Source: Janthinobacterium sp. GW458P
Lineage (GTDB): Bacteria > Pseudomonadota > Gammaproteobacteria > Burkholderiales > Burkholderiaceae_D
Direction: 5' to 3'
Assembly (NCBI RefSeq): GCF_002127585.1
Contig: NZ_NEGZ01000004.1
Coordinates: forward strand, 40,063 to 104,062
DNA: 64,000 nt
The notes beneath the pieces were generated by a model. It did not search any database. It was not told where the DNA came from and saw nothing but the letters and a program-made list of their open reading frames with translations. The number at the start of each line of letters is the position of its first letter. The first letter of the stretch is position 1. A program made the position numbers and the translations under genes. Below are positions 33,762-42,531 of this stretch, in pieces.

Positions 33762-33879
33762 ACGGCCGATAGAAGCGTAGCGGGCGGAAGTCAATTGTGG
33801 CCGAGACGCGCAACCGTACCTTGGTACGGTGAGCATCGCAGGCCGCAAAGCGCGACGCGCAGTAGCTTCTATCAGGCGT
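33762..33879 (+). repeat. Structured intergenic repeat, copy C2
   Basis: Best-preserved tandem partner: arm CCGATAGAAGC, GTAGCGGGCGGAAGTCAATT, TTGTGGCCGAGACGCGCAACC, hairpin CCGTAC-CTTG-GTACGG, GTGAGCATCGCAGGCCGCAAAGCGCGACGCGCAG, arm GCTTCTATCAGGCGT. The arms pair with each other and differ from copies B and D at paired positions (AAGC/GCTT against AACC/GGTT). It ends 2 bases from the ppiC stop at 33882. Confidence 0.85.
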
Positions 33880-33881
33880 TT

Positions 33882-34664
33882 TTACTGGATTTTGGCTTTT
33901 TTCATCAGTTCATCACGGAAAGCGGCCAGTTTCTTCTGCTGCAGCGATTCGGCCACCTGGCCCTTGACTTCTTCCAGCGCCGGCAGCTTCGTCGGACGGG
34001 TTTCTTCCAGCTTGATCACGTGGAAGCCGAATTGCGACTGCACCGGCGTTTGCGTGACCTGGCCTGGTTTCAGGGCGACCATGGCGTCGGAGAACGGCTT
34101 GACGTAGGAAGCAGGGCTGGCCCAGTCCAGGTCGCCGCCATTGGCTGCGGAACCGTCTTTCGATACTTTCGCCAGTTCTTCGAACTTGGCGCCGCCTTTC
34201 AGCTTGGCGATGATGTCTTTCGCTTCCGCTTCGGTGGCCACCAGGATGTGGCGCGCATGGTATTCCTTGTCGCCGGCCTGGGCCTTGAACTTGTCGTACT
34301 CGGCCTTGATTTCAGCGTCCTTGACGGGGTTCTTCTTGACGTAGTCGGCCAGCAGGGCGTTGATGATGATGCTTTGACGGGCATTTTCGATCTGCGACTT
34401 GACTTCAGGACGGGTGCCGTAGCCTTGCTTGTCGGCTTCCTGGATCAGCACTTCGCGGCCGATCAGGTCTTTCTTGATGGCTTCGCGCAATTGCGGCGAA
34501 TCAGCTTGCTTGCCTTGGGCGACGACTTGCTTGACGACCTGGTCGACGCGCGACGACGGGATGGCCTTGCCGTTCACGGTGGCGACGTTTTGTGCAAAAG
34601 CCGGAATCGCCACAACGGCGACCAGGGCTAGGATCAGGCGGGCTGGCTTCAAAATCATGTTCAT
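33882..34664 (-). CDS. Peptidyl-prolyl isomerase, PpiC/parvulin type (copy 1)
   Basis: 260 residues with a signal peptide ending AIPAFAQ. A SurA-like N-terminal helical region (NGKAIPSSRVDQVVKQVVAQG) is followed by the parvulin domain at about 130-225 (YHARHILVATEAEAKDIIAKLKGGAKFEELAKVSKDGSAANGGDLDW...FGFHVIKLEE). It isomerises prolyl bonds of periplasmic or outer-membrane proteins. It is a close copy of the gene at 34774, so this is a tandem duplication. It is last in the selO-msrB-yciB-bolA-ppiC run; repeats C2 and C1 and a terminator follow. Confidence 0.93.
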   Translation of the reverse strand: MNMILKPARLILALVAVVAIPAFAQNVATVNGKAIPSSRVDQVVKQVVAQGKQADSPQLREAIKKDLIGREVLIQEADKQGYGTRPEVKSQIENARQSIIINALLADYVKKNPVKDAEIKAEYDKFKAQAGDKEYHARHILVATEAEAKDIIAKLKGGAKFEELAKVSKDGSAANGGDLDWASPASYVKPFSDAMVALKPGQVTQTPVQSQFGFHVIKLEETRPTKLPALEEVKGQVAESLQQKKLAAFRDELMKKAKIQ

Positions 34665-34773
34665 TCCTAATAGATATACAAAAACTGATACGGAGAGTGC
34701 GCCTGCGGGGCAGTGCGCATTCAGGCGCAGAATACACGACCGGCGCCGAAAAGGGCGCCGGGGAGGTCAGTTC

Positions 34774-35553
34774 TTACTGAACTTTCGCTTTTTTGATCAT
34801 TTCTTCCTGATACGCTTGCAGTTTCTTTTGTTGCAGCGCTTCGGCGATCTGTGGCTTGACTTCTTCCAGGGTCGGCAGTTTTGCCGCGCGGGTGTCGTCC
34901 AGCTTGATTACGTGGAAACCGTTAGGCGTTTGCACCGGGGTGTCCGTAACCTGGCCTTTTTGCAGTTTCACGAAGGCGTCGGAGAACACTTTCGGGAACG
35001 ACGACGGGGCTGCCCAGTCCAGGTCGCCGCCATTGTCGGCCGAACCCGCATCTTTCGATTGCTTGGCCAGGTCTTCGAACTTGGCGCCGCCTTTCAGCTT
35101 GGCGATGATGTCTTTCGCTTCGGCTTCGGTGCCCACCAGGATATGGCGCACATGGTATTCCTTGTCGCCCGTCTGGGCCACGAAGCGGTCGTATTCGGCC
35201 TTGACTTCAGCGTCCGTGACGGGATTCTTTTTCAGGTAGTCGCCGACCAGGGCGTTGATGACGATGGCCTGGCGCGCGTTCTCGATTTGCTGCTTGACGG
35301 CTGCATCTTTACCGAAACCTTTGTTTTCCGCTTCTTGCATCAGCACTTCACGGCCGATCAAGTCCTTCTTGATCATTTCGCGCAGTTGCGGCGAATCCGG
35401 TTGCTGGCCTTGGGCGACGACTTGCTTGACGACTGCATCAACGCGCGACGATGGGATAGGCTTGCCATTAACGACGGCAACATTTTGCGCAAAAACAGGT
35501 ACCGCGACAACGGCGAGTAGTGCGATCAGCAAGCGGGCTGGCTTAAAAGTCAT
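34774..35553 (-). CDS. Peptidyl-prolyl isomerase, PpiC/parvulin type (copy 2)
   Basis: 259 residues, same layout as the gene at 33882: signal peptide (VAVPVFAQ), helical N-terminal region, parvulin domain YHVRHILVGTEAEAKDIIAKLKGGAKFEDLAKQSKDAGSADNGGDLDWAAP. Very similar to copy 1 along its length, with most changes conservative, so the duplication is recent or both are under selection. The usual betaproteobacterial cluster has one ppiC after bolA; the second copy is the extra one. Spacing is 109 bp between the two genes. Confidence 0.93.
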   Translation of the reverse strand: MTFKPARLLIALLAVVAVPVFAQNVAVVNGKPIPSSRVDAVVKQVVAQGQQPDSPQLREMIKKDLIGREVLMQEAENKGFGKDAAVKQQIENARQAIVINALVGDYLKKNPVTDAEVKAEYDRFVAQTGDKEYHVRHILVGTEAEAKDIIAKLKGGAKFEDLAKQSKDAGSADNGGDLDWAAPSSFPKVFSDAFVKLQKGQVTDTPVQTPNGFHVIKLDDTRAAKLPTLEEVKPQIAEALQQKKLQAYQEEMIKKAKVQ

Positions 35554-35666
35554 TATTAAATCCTGTTAGGGAAAGTTTCGTAAAAAACGCATGGAAAGAA
35601 ATCCATGACATGGCGCCGGAAGCAAAGGCGCACCCAAGCCGTCCGGGTACGCCAAAAACGCCATCC

Positions 35667-35969
35667 TTATGCTACCTCGGACGGCGCCAATGCCACAATC
35701 GCCAATGCATGTATCTCATTATGCATCATATCGTGCACGGAATCATACACCAGTCGATGGCGCATGACGAGTCTGAGGCCTTCAAATTGGCTAGAAATAA
35801 TGCGCAGATTGTAATGGCCTCCGCCCGAGGCGGCGCCCGCATGGCCCCGGTGGCGCGCCGAGTCGTCTTCCAGCACGCATTCCAGAGGGGAAAGTGCCGT
35901 TTCCAGGCGGGTAAGAATGCGCTGCATGCGCGTTGCCGGCGAGGTATTCCCGGTGGTGGTATCGATCAT
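35667..35969 (-). CDS. bolA: BolA family protein
   Basis: 100 residues starting MIDTTTGNTSPATR. The BolA fold is seen in ILTRLETALSPLECVLEDDSARHRGHAGA, then G-G-G-H-Y-N-L-R-I-I-S-S-Q-F-E-G-L-R-L-V-M-R-H-R-L-V-Y, with the conserved His in M-R-H-R-L-V-Y and H-A-L-A-I-V-A-L-A at the end. BolA works with monothiol glutaredoxins in iron-sulfur trafficking. The start overlaps the yciB stop by 4 bases (ATGA), so they are translationally coupled. Confidence 0.93.
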   Translation of the reverse strand: MIDTTTGNTSPATRMQRILTRLETALSPLECVLEDDSARHRGHAGAASGGGHYNLRIISSQFEGLRLVMRHRLVYDSVHDMMHNEIHALAIVALAPSEVA

Positions 35970-36595
35970 GCGTCTTCCTTGATATGTTTGGCGAGGAACA
36001 GGGTTTGCGCCACGATGAAGGCAAAGAAGATGCCCGTCGCGCCAAACGCCTTGAAACTGACCCAGGCGGCCATGTCGCCCTTGTACAGCACGAAGGCAAC
36101 GAACAAATTGAGCGCGCCGATGGCGCCGAAGAAGATGATCCAGGCGGCCAGCAACTGGTTCCATACGGCCTCGGGCAACTGCACCTGCGCTTCCATGGTC
36201 TTGCGGATCAGGTTTTTCTTGAAGCCCACATGGGCGATCAAGAGGGCCAGGCCGGACAGCCAGTAGATCAGGGTCGGCTTCCATTTCAGGAAGAAATCGT
36301 CATGCAGATAGATGCTGGCGCCGCCGAACACGACGAAGATGAACAGCGACAGCCACAGCATGCCGTCCACCTTGCGCCCGCGCAACAACAGATAGCTGAC
36401 CTGGCAGGCCGTGGCGACGATGCCGACGAGGGTGGCGAGTATCCACGGCGCCTGGTCGGCCTTGATCAGGCCGCCTGACACGAAGCCGGACAAATAGTGC
36501 TGCACGAAATCGTGCGTGGCCGCTTCATACATGCCGCCCAGCTTGAAGGCGGCGAAGAAGGCGATCAGGGGGAAGAGGTCGAATAGAAATTTCAT
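35966..36595 (-). CDS. yciB: Septation protein A (YciB) inner-membrane protein
   Basis: 209 residues with about five to six membrane helices. Opens MKFLFDLFPLIAFFAAFKLGG, the YciB signature, and holds K-P-T-L-I-Y-W-L-S-G-L and W-N-Q-L-L-A-A-W-I-I-F-F-G. YciB contributes to envelope integrity and division. Linked to msrB (84 bp gap) and to bolA (overlap), the standard betaproteobacterial order. Confidence 0.95.
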   Translation of the reverse strand: MKFLFDLFPLIAFFAAFKLGGMYEAATHDFVQHYLSGFVSGGLIKADQAPWILATLVGIVATACQVSYLLLRGRKVDGMLWLSLFIFVVFGGASIYLHDDFFLKWKPTLIYWLSGLALLIAHVGFKKNLIRKTMEAQVQLPEAVWNQLLAAWIIFFGAIGALNLFVAFVLYKGDMAAWVSFKAFGATGIFFAFIVAQTLFLAKHIKEDA

Positions 36596-36679
36596 GGCGA
36601 GACTTTACTATGAGCGTGGTGTAAACATCTTAGGAATGACTTAGGAGCAATATTCGCGCTCCCGGTCATTCCTGTGGCA

Positions 36680-37081
36680 TCAAGGCTGCGGATCGAAGCG
36701 CAAGGAGGCCGAATTGATGCAATAGCGCAAGCCGGTCGGCGGCGGGCCGTCCGGGAAGACGTGGCCCAGGTGGGCGTCACAGACGGCGCAGACGATTTCC
36801 GTGCGCACCATGCCGTGGCTGCGGTCGACGATTTCCGTGACATTCGCCGGGTCCAGCGCCTGGAAATAGCTGGGCCAGCCGCAGCCCGAGTCGAATTTCG
36901 TGTCCGAGGCGAACAAGGGCGTGTTGCAGCAGACGCAGGTGTAGACGCCGTGTTCATGGTGGTCCCAGAACTGGCCCGTGAACGCGCGTTCCGTGGCCGC
37001 GTGGCGCGTCACTTCGTATTGCATCGAGTCGAGCATGGCGCGCCATTCGGCGTCGGTTTTTCTGACTTTATTCGTGGTCAT
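36680..37081 (-). CDS. msrB: Peptide-methionine (R)-S-oxide reductase
   Basis: 133 residues. It reduces methionine-R-sulfoxide in proteins. The zinc ligands are two C-x-x-C pairs (TCVCCN, CAVCDA) and the catalytic Cys is in [11 protein letters not shown] near the C-terminus. [10 protein letters not shown] is the family core. It starts 9 bases after the selO stop, so they form one transcript. Confidence 0.96.
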   Translation of the reverse strand: MTTNKVRKTDAEWRAMLDSMQYEVTRHAATERAFTGQFWDHHEHGVYTCVCCNTPLFASDTKFDSGCGWPSYFQALDPANVTEIVDRSHGMVRTEIVCAVCDAHLGHVFPDGPPPTGLRYCINSASLRFDPQP

Positions 37082-37090
37082 AATGACTCC

Positions 37091-38569
37091 TTAGGATGAG
37101 CAGCTGACTTCAAGGTGGCTGGCCCAGTCGGGCGGCAGGGCCGCATAGTGCTGGTGTTCCGGCTGTTCGTCAAATGGCTTTTGCAGTATTTCCAGCAATT
37201 TCGCCACTTCCGTGTAGTCCTGCTGCAGGGCTTTCTCGATGGCCACCTGCGCCAGGTAGTTGCGCAGCACGTATTTCGGGTTGACCCGGTCCATGGCCGC
37301 CCGGCGCCCGGCGTCAACGCTGTGCTCCTGCGCCAGGCGCGCGCGGTATTGCGCTGCCCACGCATCGAAGGCGGGGCGGTCGATGAACATGTCGCGCAGC
37401 ATGGTGTCATGTTCGGGCGCCGCTAGCTGCAGTGTAGACAAGGCGCGGAAGAAATTCGTGAAATCCACGTGATTGGCTTGCATCAGCGCAAACATGCTGT
37501 CGAACAGGGCCGTATCGCCGTCCCGGCTCGCCTGCAAGCCCAGCTTGGCGCGCAGCAAGGCATTCATCTTCTCCGCAAAGGCGGGTTGGTAGCTGTCCAG
37601 CGCCGCCTGCGCCAGTTCCACTTCGCCGATCAAGGGCAGCAAAGCCTGGCCCAGCGCATAGCAGTTCCAGTGGCCCACCTGCGGCTGGTTGGCGTAGGAA
37701 TAGCGGCCCTGCTGGTCCGTATGGTTGCAGATGTGTTCGGCGTCAAACGCTTCCATGAAGCCGAAGGGGCCGTAATCGAGGGTCAGGCCGAGGATGGACA
37801 TATTGTCCGTATTCATGACGCCATGCATGAAGCCGACGGCTTGCCATTGCGCGATCATGTGCGCCGTGCGCACGCACACTTCGGCCAGCAAGGCCTGGTA
37901 TGGATTTGCTGCGGCGCGCAAAGCGGGATAAAAAGCGTCGATCACGTAATCGGCGAGGATTTTCAGTTCGTCCGGCTGCTTGCGGTAAAACCAGTGCTCG
38001 AACGAGCCGAAGCGCACGAACGTGGGCGCCATGCGCGTGACGACGGCCGCCGTCTCGACTGTTTCGCGCATCACGCCTTGCTGCGAGCCCATGATGGACA
38101 GCGCGCGCGAGGTGGGGATGCCCAGCGCCGCCATGGCTTCCGAGCAGAGGAATTCGCGGATGGACGAGCGCAGCACGGCGCGTCCGTCGCCCATGCGCGA
38201 ATACGGCGTGGCGCCGGCGCCTTTCAGCTGCAGCTCCAGCGGACCGCCTTGCGTGGCGATGTCGCCCAGCAGGATGGCGCGGCCGTCGCCCAACTGGCCG
38301 GCCCAGACGCCGAACTGGTGGCCCGAATACACGGCCGACAGGGGCTGCGAACGCTCGGCCACGGCATTGCCGATCAGCAACTCCACATAGTCGGGTTCGG
38401 CCAGGCGGGCCGCATCGAGGCCGATCAGGCTGGCAGCCGGCGCGCTGGCGGCGACGAAGTAGGGCGCGGGCAGGGGCGTGGGCATCAGCCGCGTATAGAA
38501 CGCGGGCGGCAGGGCCGCAAAGGCGTTATCCAGTGGTAAGGTAGTAGCGCTGATGGCAATTCCATTCAA
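37091..38569 (-). CDS. selO: Protein adenylyltransferase SelO (YdiU)
   Basis: 492 residues from TTG 38569. SelO pseudokinases transfer AMP to Ser/Thr/Tyr of proteins, tied to redox stress. Family blocks are [79 protein letters not shown] (metal-binding Asp), and the C-terminal [10 protein letters not shown]. The frame stays open to 38740, but a -10 element (TAAAAT at 38608-38613) would fall inside that extension, so the TTG is preferred. First gene of the msrB-yciB-bolA run. Confidence 0.92.
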   Translation of the reverse strand: MNGIAISATTLPLDNAFAALPPAFYTRLMPTPLPAPYFVAASAPAASLIGLDAARLAEPDYVELLIGNAVAERSQPLSAVYSGHQFGVWAGQLGDGRAILLGDIATQGGPLELQLKGAGATPYSRMGDGRAVLRSSIREFLCSEAMAALGIPTSRALSIMGSQQGVMRETVETAAVVTRMAPTFVRFGSFEHWFYRKQPDELKILADYVIDAFYPALRAAANPYQALLAEVCVRTAHMIAQWQAVGFMHGVMNTDNMSILGLTLDYGPFGFMEAFDAEHICNHTDQQGRYSYANQPQVGHWNCYALGQALLPLIGEVELAQAALDSYQPAFAEKMNALLRAKLGLQASRDGDTALFDSMFALMQANHVDFTNFFRALSTLQLAAPEHDTMLRDMFIDRPAFDAWAAQYRARLAQEHSVDAGRRAAMDRVNPKYVLRNYLAQVAIEKALQQDYTEVAKLLEILQKPFDEQPEHQHYAALPPDWASHLEVSCSS

Positions 38570-38607
38570 GGTAGGTGCGCTGGCAGACGGCGCCAGCCTG
38601 GAATGCG

Positions 38608-38613
38608 ATTTTA
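38608..38613 (-). promoter_or_regulatory. -10 element of the selO operon
   Basis: TAAAAT on the minus strand, about 39 bases before the SelO TTG start, giving a predicted transcription start near 38600. The -35 is not clear. Its place inside the longer open frame argues against the upstream Met start. Confidence 0.45.
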
Positions 38614-38738
38614 CCGCACGGCGCCGCAGCGTGCGGCGGACGCCTTCTGGCCTGCCGTGGCGGGCTTGGGCAGGGTGAAAAACGGAATCAAAAATTCCAT
38701 GCTGCAATGCAATATCGAAATGCGTTGACGATTTCCGC

Positions 38739-38746
38739 ACGACCGT
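38739..38746. promoter_or_regulatory. ACGNNCGT dyad upstream of the acyl-CoA ligase
   Basis: ACGACCGT, about 60 bases before the ATG, just after TTGACG (-35-like, 38725-38730) and over the spacer to a -10-like AAACTA, a position suited to repression. The same motif occurs upstream of the fadJ-like gene (45525) and the thiolase gene (52762). Confidence 0.55.
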
Positions 38747-38807
38747 ACGAAACTAGGAAAAATCTGTCAATTCCAACAATAACCGAGTAGCCACCCCAGG
38801 AGACACG

Positions 38808-40460
38808 ATGTCGGCATTCCCCTTGAGTCCAGTGATGGGCCAGATGATGAACCAGCCCCTGCTGATTTCCAGCATTATCGAGTTTGCAGCGCGTCATTAT
38901 GGCGGCAGCGAAATCATTTCGCGGCGGGTCGAAGGCGATATGCACCGCTACACCTACCGCGATTGCCACCAGCGCGCGCGCCGGCTGGCCAATGCCCTGC
39001 ATGGCCTCGGCGTCGGCATGGGCGACCGGGTCGCCACCCTGGCCTGGAACGGCTACCGCCACCTGGAAGCCTACTATGCCGTGTCCGGCTCGGGCGCGGT
39101 CTTGCACACGATCAATCCGCGCCTGTTTCCCGACCAGATCGCCTATATCTCGAACCACGCCGAAGACCAGGTCTTGCTGTTCGACCTGACTTTCCTGCCC
39201 GTGGTGGAGAAAATCGCCGCCGACTGCACCTTTGTCCGCCATTTCGTGCTGATGTGCGACCGCGACCGCATGCCCGCCAGCAGCAGCATCCCCGACCTGC
39301 TGTGCTATGAAGACCTGATCGCCACGCATTCCGACGATTACGCGTGGCCCTTGTTCGATGAAAACGCGGCCGCCACCCTGTGCTATACGTCGGGCACGAC
39401 GGGCAATCCCAAGGGCGCCCTGTATTCGCACCGCTCGACCGTGCTGCACGCCTATGCCTCGGCCATGCCCAGCGCCCTGAACGTGCGCGCCTCCGATACC
39501 GTGCTGCCCGTCGTGCCCATGTTCCACGTGAATGCCTGGGGCTTGCCGTATTCCGTGCCCCTGTCCGGCGCGCGCATGGTGTTCCCCGGCGCGGCGCTGG
39601 ACGGCAAGTCGCTGTATGAATTGTTCGAGGCGGAAAAAGTGACGTTCTCGGCCGGCGTGCCCACCGTCTGGCTGGGCTTGCTGAACCATGCCTTGCAGAA
39701 TGACTTGAAATTCTCCTCCTTCCGCCGCACGGTGATCGGCGGCGCGGCGTGCCCGCCGGCCATGATGGATACCCTGATCGACAAGTTCGACATCGAGGTC
39801 ATCCACGCCTGGGGCATGACGGAAATGTCGCCGCTGGGCACGGCAGGGGGCTTGCAGACCAAGCACCTGGACTTGCCGAAAGCCGAACAGCGCAAGATCC
39901 TGCAAAAGCAGGGCCATGCGATCTACGGCGTGGACATGAAGATCGTCGACGACGACGGCAAGGAGTTGCCGTGGGATGGCGTGGCCTACGGCCATCTGCT
40001 CGTGAAAGGGCCGTGGATCATCGCCTCGTACTACAAGAACGAGGGCGGCGACGCGCTGCAGGACGGCTGGTTCCCCACGGGCGACGTGGCCACCATCGAC
40101 GCGGACGGCTACATGCAGATCACGGACCGCAGCAAGGACGTGATCAAGTCGGGCGGCGAGTGGATCGGCACGATCGACCTGGAAAACCTGGCCATGGCCC
40201 ACCCGGCCGTGCTGCAGGCGGCCTGCATCGGCGTGTTCCACCCGAAATGGGATGAGCGCCCCGTGCTTGTGGTGGTATTGCGCCCCGGCATGACGGTCAC
40301 GCGCGAAGCGTTATTGCAGTTTTTCGACGGCAAGATCGCCAAGTGGTGGACGCCCGACGACGTGCTGTTCATCGACGCCTTGCCCATGGGCGCCACGGGC
40401 AAGATCCAGAAGAACAAGCTGCGCGAGCAGTTCAAGGGGCACCGGCTGCCCGGCATGTAA
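38808..40460 (+). CDS. Medium/long-chain acyl-CoA ligase (AlkK-like)
   Basis: 550 residues of the AMP-forming adenylate family. It activates fatty acids to acyl-CoA for beta-oxidation. Core motifs are P-loop YTSGTTGNPKGALYSHRS (about 189-206), W-G-M-T-E-M-S-P (A5) and W-F-P-T-G-D-V-A-T-I-D (A7). A10 is G-A-T-G-K-I-Q-K-N-K-L-R-E-Q-F near the end. The chain-length class follows AlkK-type similarity. The SGGEW segment reads EWIGTIDLEN, where many relatives have EWISSIDLEN. An ACGNNCGT dyad in the promoter links it to the other beta-oxidation genes. Confidence 0.92.
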   Translation: MSAFPLSPVMGQMMNQPLLISSIIEFAARHYGGSEIISRRVEGDMHRYTYRDCHQRARRLANALHGLGVGMGDRVATLAWNGYRHLEAYYAVSGSGAVLHTINPRLFPDQIAYISNHAEDQVLLFDLTFLPVVEKIAADCTFVRHFVLMCDRDRMPASSSIPDLLCYEDLIATHSDDYAWPLFDENAAATLCYTSGTTGNPKGALYSHRSTVLHAYASAMPSALNVRASDTVLPVVPMFHVNAWGLPYSVPLSGARMVFPGAALDGKSLYELFEAEKVTFSAGVPTVWLGLLNHALQNDLKFSSFRRTVIGGAACPPAMMDTLIDKFDIEVIHAWGMTEMSPLGTAGGLQTKHLDLPKAEQRKILQKQGHAIYGVDMKIVDDDGKELPWDGVAYGHLLVKGPWIIASYYKNEGGDALQDGWFPTGDVATIDADGYMQITDRSKDVIKSGGEWIGTIDLENLAMAHPAVLQAACIGVFHPKWDERPVLVVVLRPGMTVTREALLQFFDGKIAKWWTPDDVLFIDALPMGATGKIQKNKLREQFKGHRLPGM

Positions 40461-40466
40461 AGCCGC

Positions 40467-41990
40467 CTAGGCCGCCTGCGGCAGCGCCGCCCCCAGCTTT
40501 TCCAGCAGGTGGTCGCACTGGAAGACGGACAGGGTCTGGCGCTGCGCCTCCGTGCCGATATCAAGCATTTCATCCATCTCGCTGCGCAGGTCGTCGTGCG
40601 TGCCGGTGCGGATGATTTGCGGCGCCGCAAAGCGCTGGCTGTCGGAAATGGTCATGATGTTATCGACGTGGTCGACGAGGAAGCCATAGCGTTCGTCGCC
40701 CCGTTCCACGATCAAAATCTTGCCGCTGCTGGCGTCCGGCAGGGGCGGCATCGCATACAGCCGGCGCAGGTCGATGATGCTGATCATTTGCTGGCGCAGC
40801 TTGAGCATGCCGCGCATGCAGGCCGGCATGCCCGGCGGCGTCGTGATGGCGCCGCTGAAGTCGATGATTTCGCGCACTTGCCCGATCTCCACGGCGAACG
40901 GCGTTTCCACGGTAAACGTGATGTAGACGCGGCGCCGCGCCTGGTGCGTGGCGGCGCTCGTTTCCGCATCGGCCGGATACAGGCGCGCGTGGCCGTCGCG
41001 CATCTCGACGATTTCCGTTTGCGACAGGATTTCTTTGTGGTCCAGGTAAATGATGTCGCCCAGGCCTTCTCGCGTGATGCAGCCGGCGAACATGGCGGCG
41101 CGCGCCTTGCTCAGCAGGGGAATCGGCAGTACTTCGTCGCCAAAGAAATGCACGATGCTGTCGATGGAATCGACAAGGAAGCCTACGCTCGTGTCGCCCA
41201 GCCGCACGACGATGACGCGCTGGTCCAGGGTGGCCGCCTTGGCCGCCTTGGCCGCCGCGGCCGGTTCTGCCGCCTGCAGCAGGGCGCCGAAATCGACGAC
41301 GGCCACCTGGCTGCCGCGAAAATGCATGCGGCCCAGGCACAGCGCGCTGTTCAGCAGGGAGCTGTGCAGCTCCGGCACCTTGATGATTTCCTGGATGGCC
41401 AGCATTTCAAAGGCAAACGTGGCGCCGGCCGCATGGAAGCTGACGCACCGGCGGCGTTCGCCCTGCGCATGGCGGCGGGCCGTGCCGGGCCTGGCGCCGG
41501 TCGCCTGCAGGGCCAGCACGTGGGGCACGTTTTCGATGTGCAGCAGGGCGTGCGGGTCGAGGATTTGCAGCAGGCGCGCGCCGCCGCCGAGCAAGATCGT
41601 GCCGGCAATGACGGCGTGGGCGTCGCCGCTCGCATAGTGCAGGGCGCTGCGGTCGCTGGCGGGCACGCGCAGGATTTCGCCCGTCTCCTGGAAGACGATG
41701 CCGACGAGCACCTGCTGGAAGTCGAGGATGGCGATCTTGTCCGTGGCCACGGCGCGCGGCGCATCGGCGCGGAACAGCCGGCCCAGGTTGACCACCGGAA
41801 TGACGCTGCCGCGCAAGGTAAACATGCCTTCCAGATAGGGCGGCGACAGGGGCAGGGCGGTGACCCTGGCCGGGTAGTTGACCACTTCGCGGATGCAGCT
41901 GGCGGGCAGGGCGAATTCATCGCCGCCGAGAAAGAAGGAGCCGAACAGTTCCGTGGCGCCGCCGCCCTCGCGTCCTTCATGCATGTCCAT
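40467..41990 (-). CDS. Triple CheW-domain chemotaxis protein
   Basis: 507 residues built of three CheW-like domains at about 13-160, 180-335 and 350-490. Each has the start F-x-L-x-x-x-x-F-A-[LIV] and the R-G-x-x-x-P-V-V-[ND]-L/[IV]-D-[FL] turn (LRGSVIPVVNLGR; FRGSQVAVVDFGA; LRQQMISIIDLRR). CheW couples receptors to CheA. Three in one chain could bridge several receptors or kinases. The end of the cluster; overlaps the preceding cheD by 14 bases. No CheA is in the window, so it must act with a distant kinase. Confidence 0.88.
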   Translation of the reverse strand: MDMHEGREGGGATELFGSFFLGGDEFALPASCIREVVNYPARVTALPLSPPYLEGMFTLRGSVIPVVNLGRLFRADAPRAVATDKIAILDFQQVLVGIVFQETGEILRVPASDRSALHYASGDAHAVIAGTILLGGGARLLQILDPHALLHIENVPHVLALQATGARPGTARRHAQGERRRCVSFHAAGATFAFEMLAIQEIIKVPELHSSLLNSALCLGRMHFRGSQVAVVDFGALLQAAEPAAAAKAAKAATLDQRVIVVRLGDTSVGFLVDSIDSIVHFFGDEVLPIPLLSKARAAMFAGCITREGLGDIIYLDHKEILSQTEIVEMRDGHARLYPADAETSAATHQARRRVYITFTVETPFAVEIGQVREIIDFSGAITTPPGMPACMRGMLKLRQQMISIIDLRRLYAMPPLPDASSGKILIVERGDERYGFLVDHVDNIMTISDSQRFAAPQIIRTGTHDDLRSEMDEMLDIGTEAQRQTLSVFQCDHLLEKLGAALPQAA

Positions 41991-42531
41991 ACGCGCTTTC
42001 CTTGCGTTGAGTCAAACCGGCTGGCGCCACGACGTCGACGACGGCATAGCTGTGGCGGGCGCAATCGATCAGCAACTGGCGCCCGTGGTTCCCGCCCAGC
42101 GCGCAAAAACTCACGCGCAAGCCGCATTGGGCCAGGTATTTCTGCGCCGCCTGCGCATTTTGCCGGCCCACCTGCAGGCGGCCATGGACGTGGGCGGGGC
42201 CGAACATGCTGGCGCCGCCCGCCAGCACCACCTCGATATCGGCGTAATCGGCCTGGCGCGCGCCCATCAGGCGCAGCAGCGCAGGCACGGCCTGGCTCAC
42301 ATAGCGTGCAGTCAGGGCGCATGCATCCGGCGCGCCCGCGGCACTGCCGGCGTGCGGCGCTTCGGGCAGCAGGCAGTGGGCCAGGCCGCAGCAATGGCCC
42401 TTCTTCCAGAGCAAACCGATGCCGATGCAGGACCCGAGCAGCGCCTGCAGCTGCTCGTCGCGCGTGCCCACGCTCAGCTGCCCCATGCCGACAAGCTGCA
42501 GCGGCAGGCCGGGGTCGACGATGGTGCTCAT
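41977..42531 (-). CDS. cheD: Chemoreceptor glutamine deamidase CheD
   Basis: 184 residues. CheD deamidates glutamines in chemoreceptors and interacts with CheC-like phosphatases. Catalytic Cys in LLGSCIGIGL and His in GLAHCLLPE are visible, with the family turn GGASMFGP and G-R-Q-N. The start overlaps the cheR stop by 4 bases (ATGA), so they are coupled. Confidence 0.93.
   Translation of the reverse strand: MSTIVDPGLPLQLVGMGQLSVGTRDEQLQALLGSCIGIGLLWKKGHCCGLAHCLLPEAPHAGSAAGAPDACALTARYVSQAVPALLRLMGARQADYADIEVVLAGGASMFGPAHVHGRLQVGRQNAQAAQKYLAQCGLRVSFCALGGNHGRQLLIDCARHSYAVVDVVAPAGLTQRKESAYGHA

Noticed and set aside
33635-33879. Tandem repeats as a CRISPR array
   Set aside because: Only two units, about 120 bp each, with internal hairpin and no spacers; no cas genes nearby.
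38570-38740. N-terminal extension of SelO to the Met at 38740
   Set aside because: The extension is basic and unlike the family, and a -10 element lies inside it.
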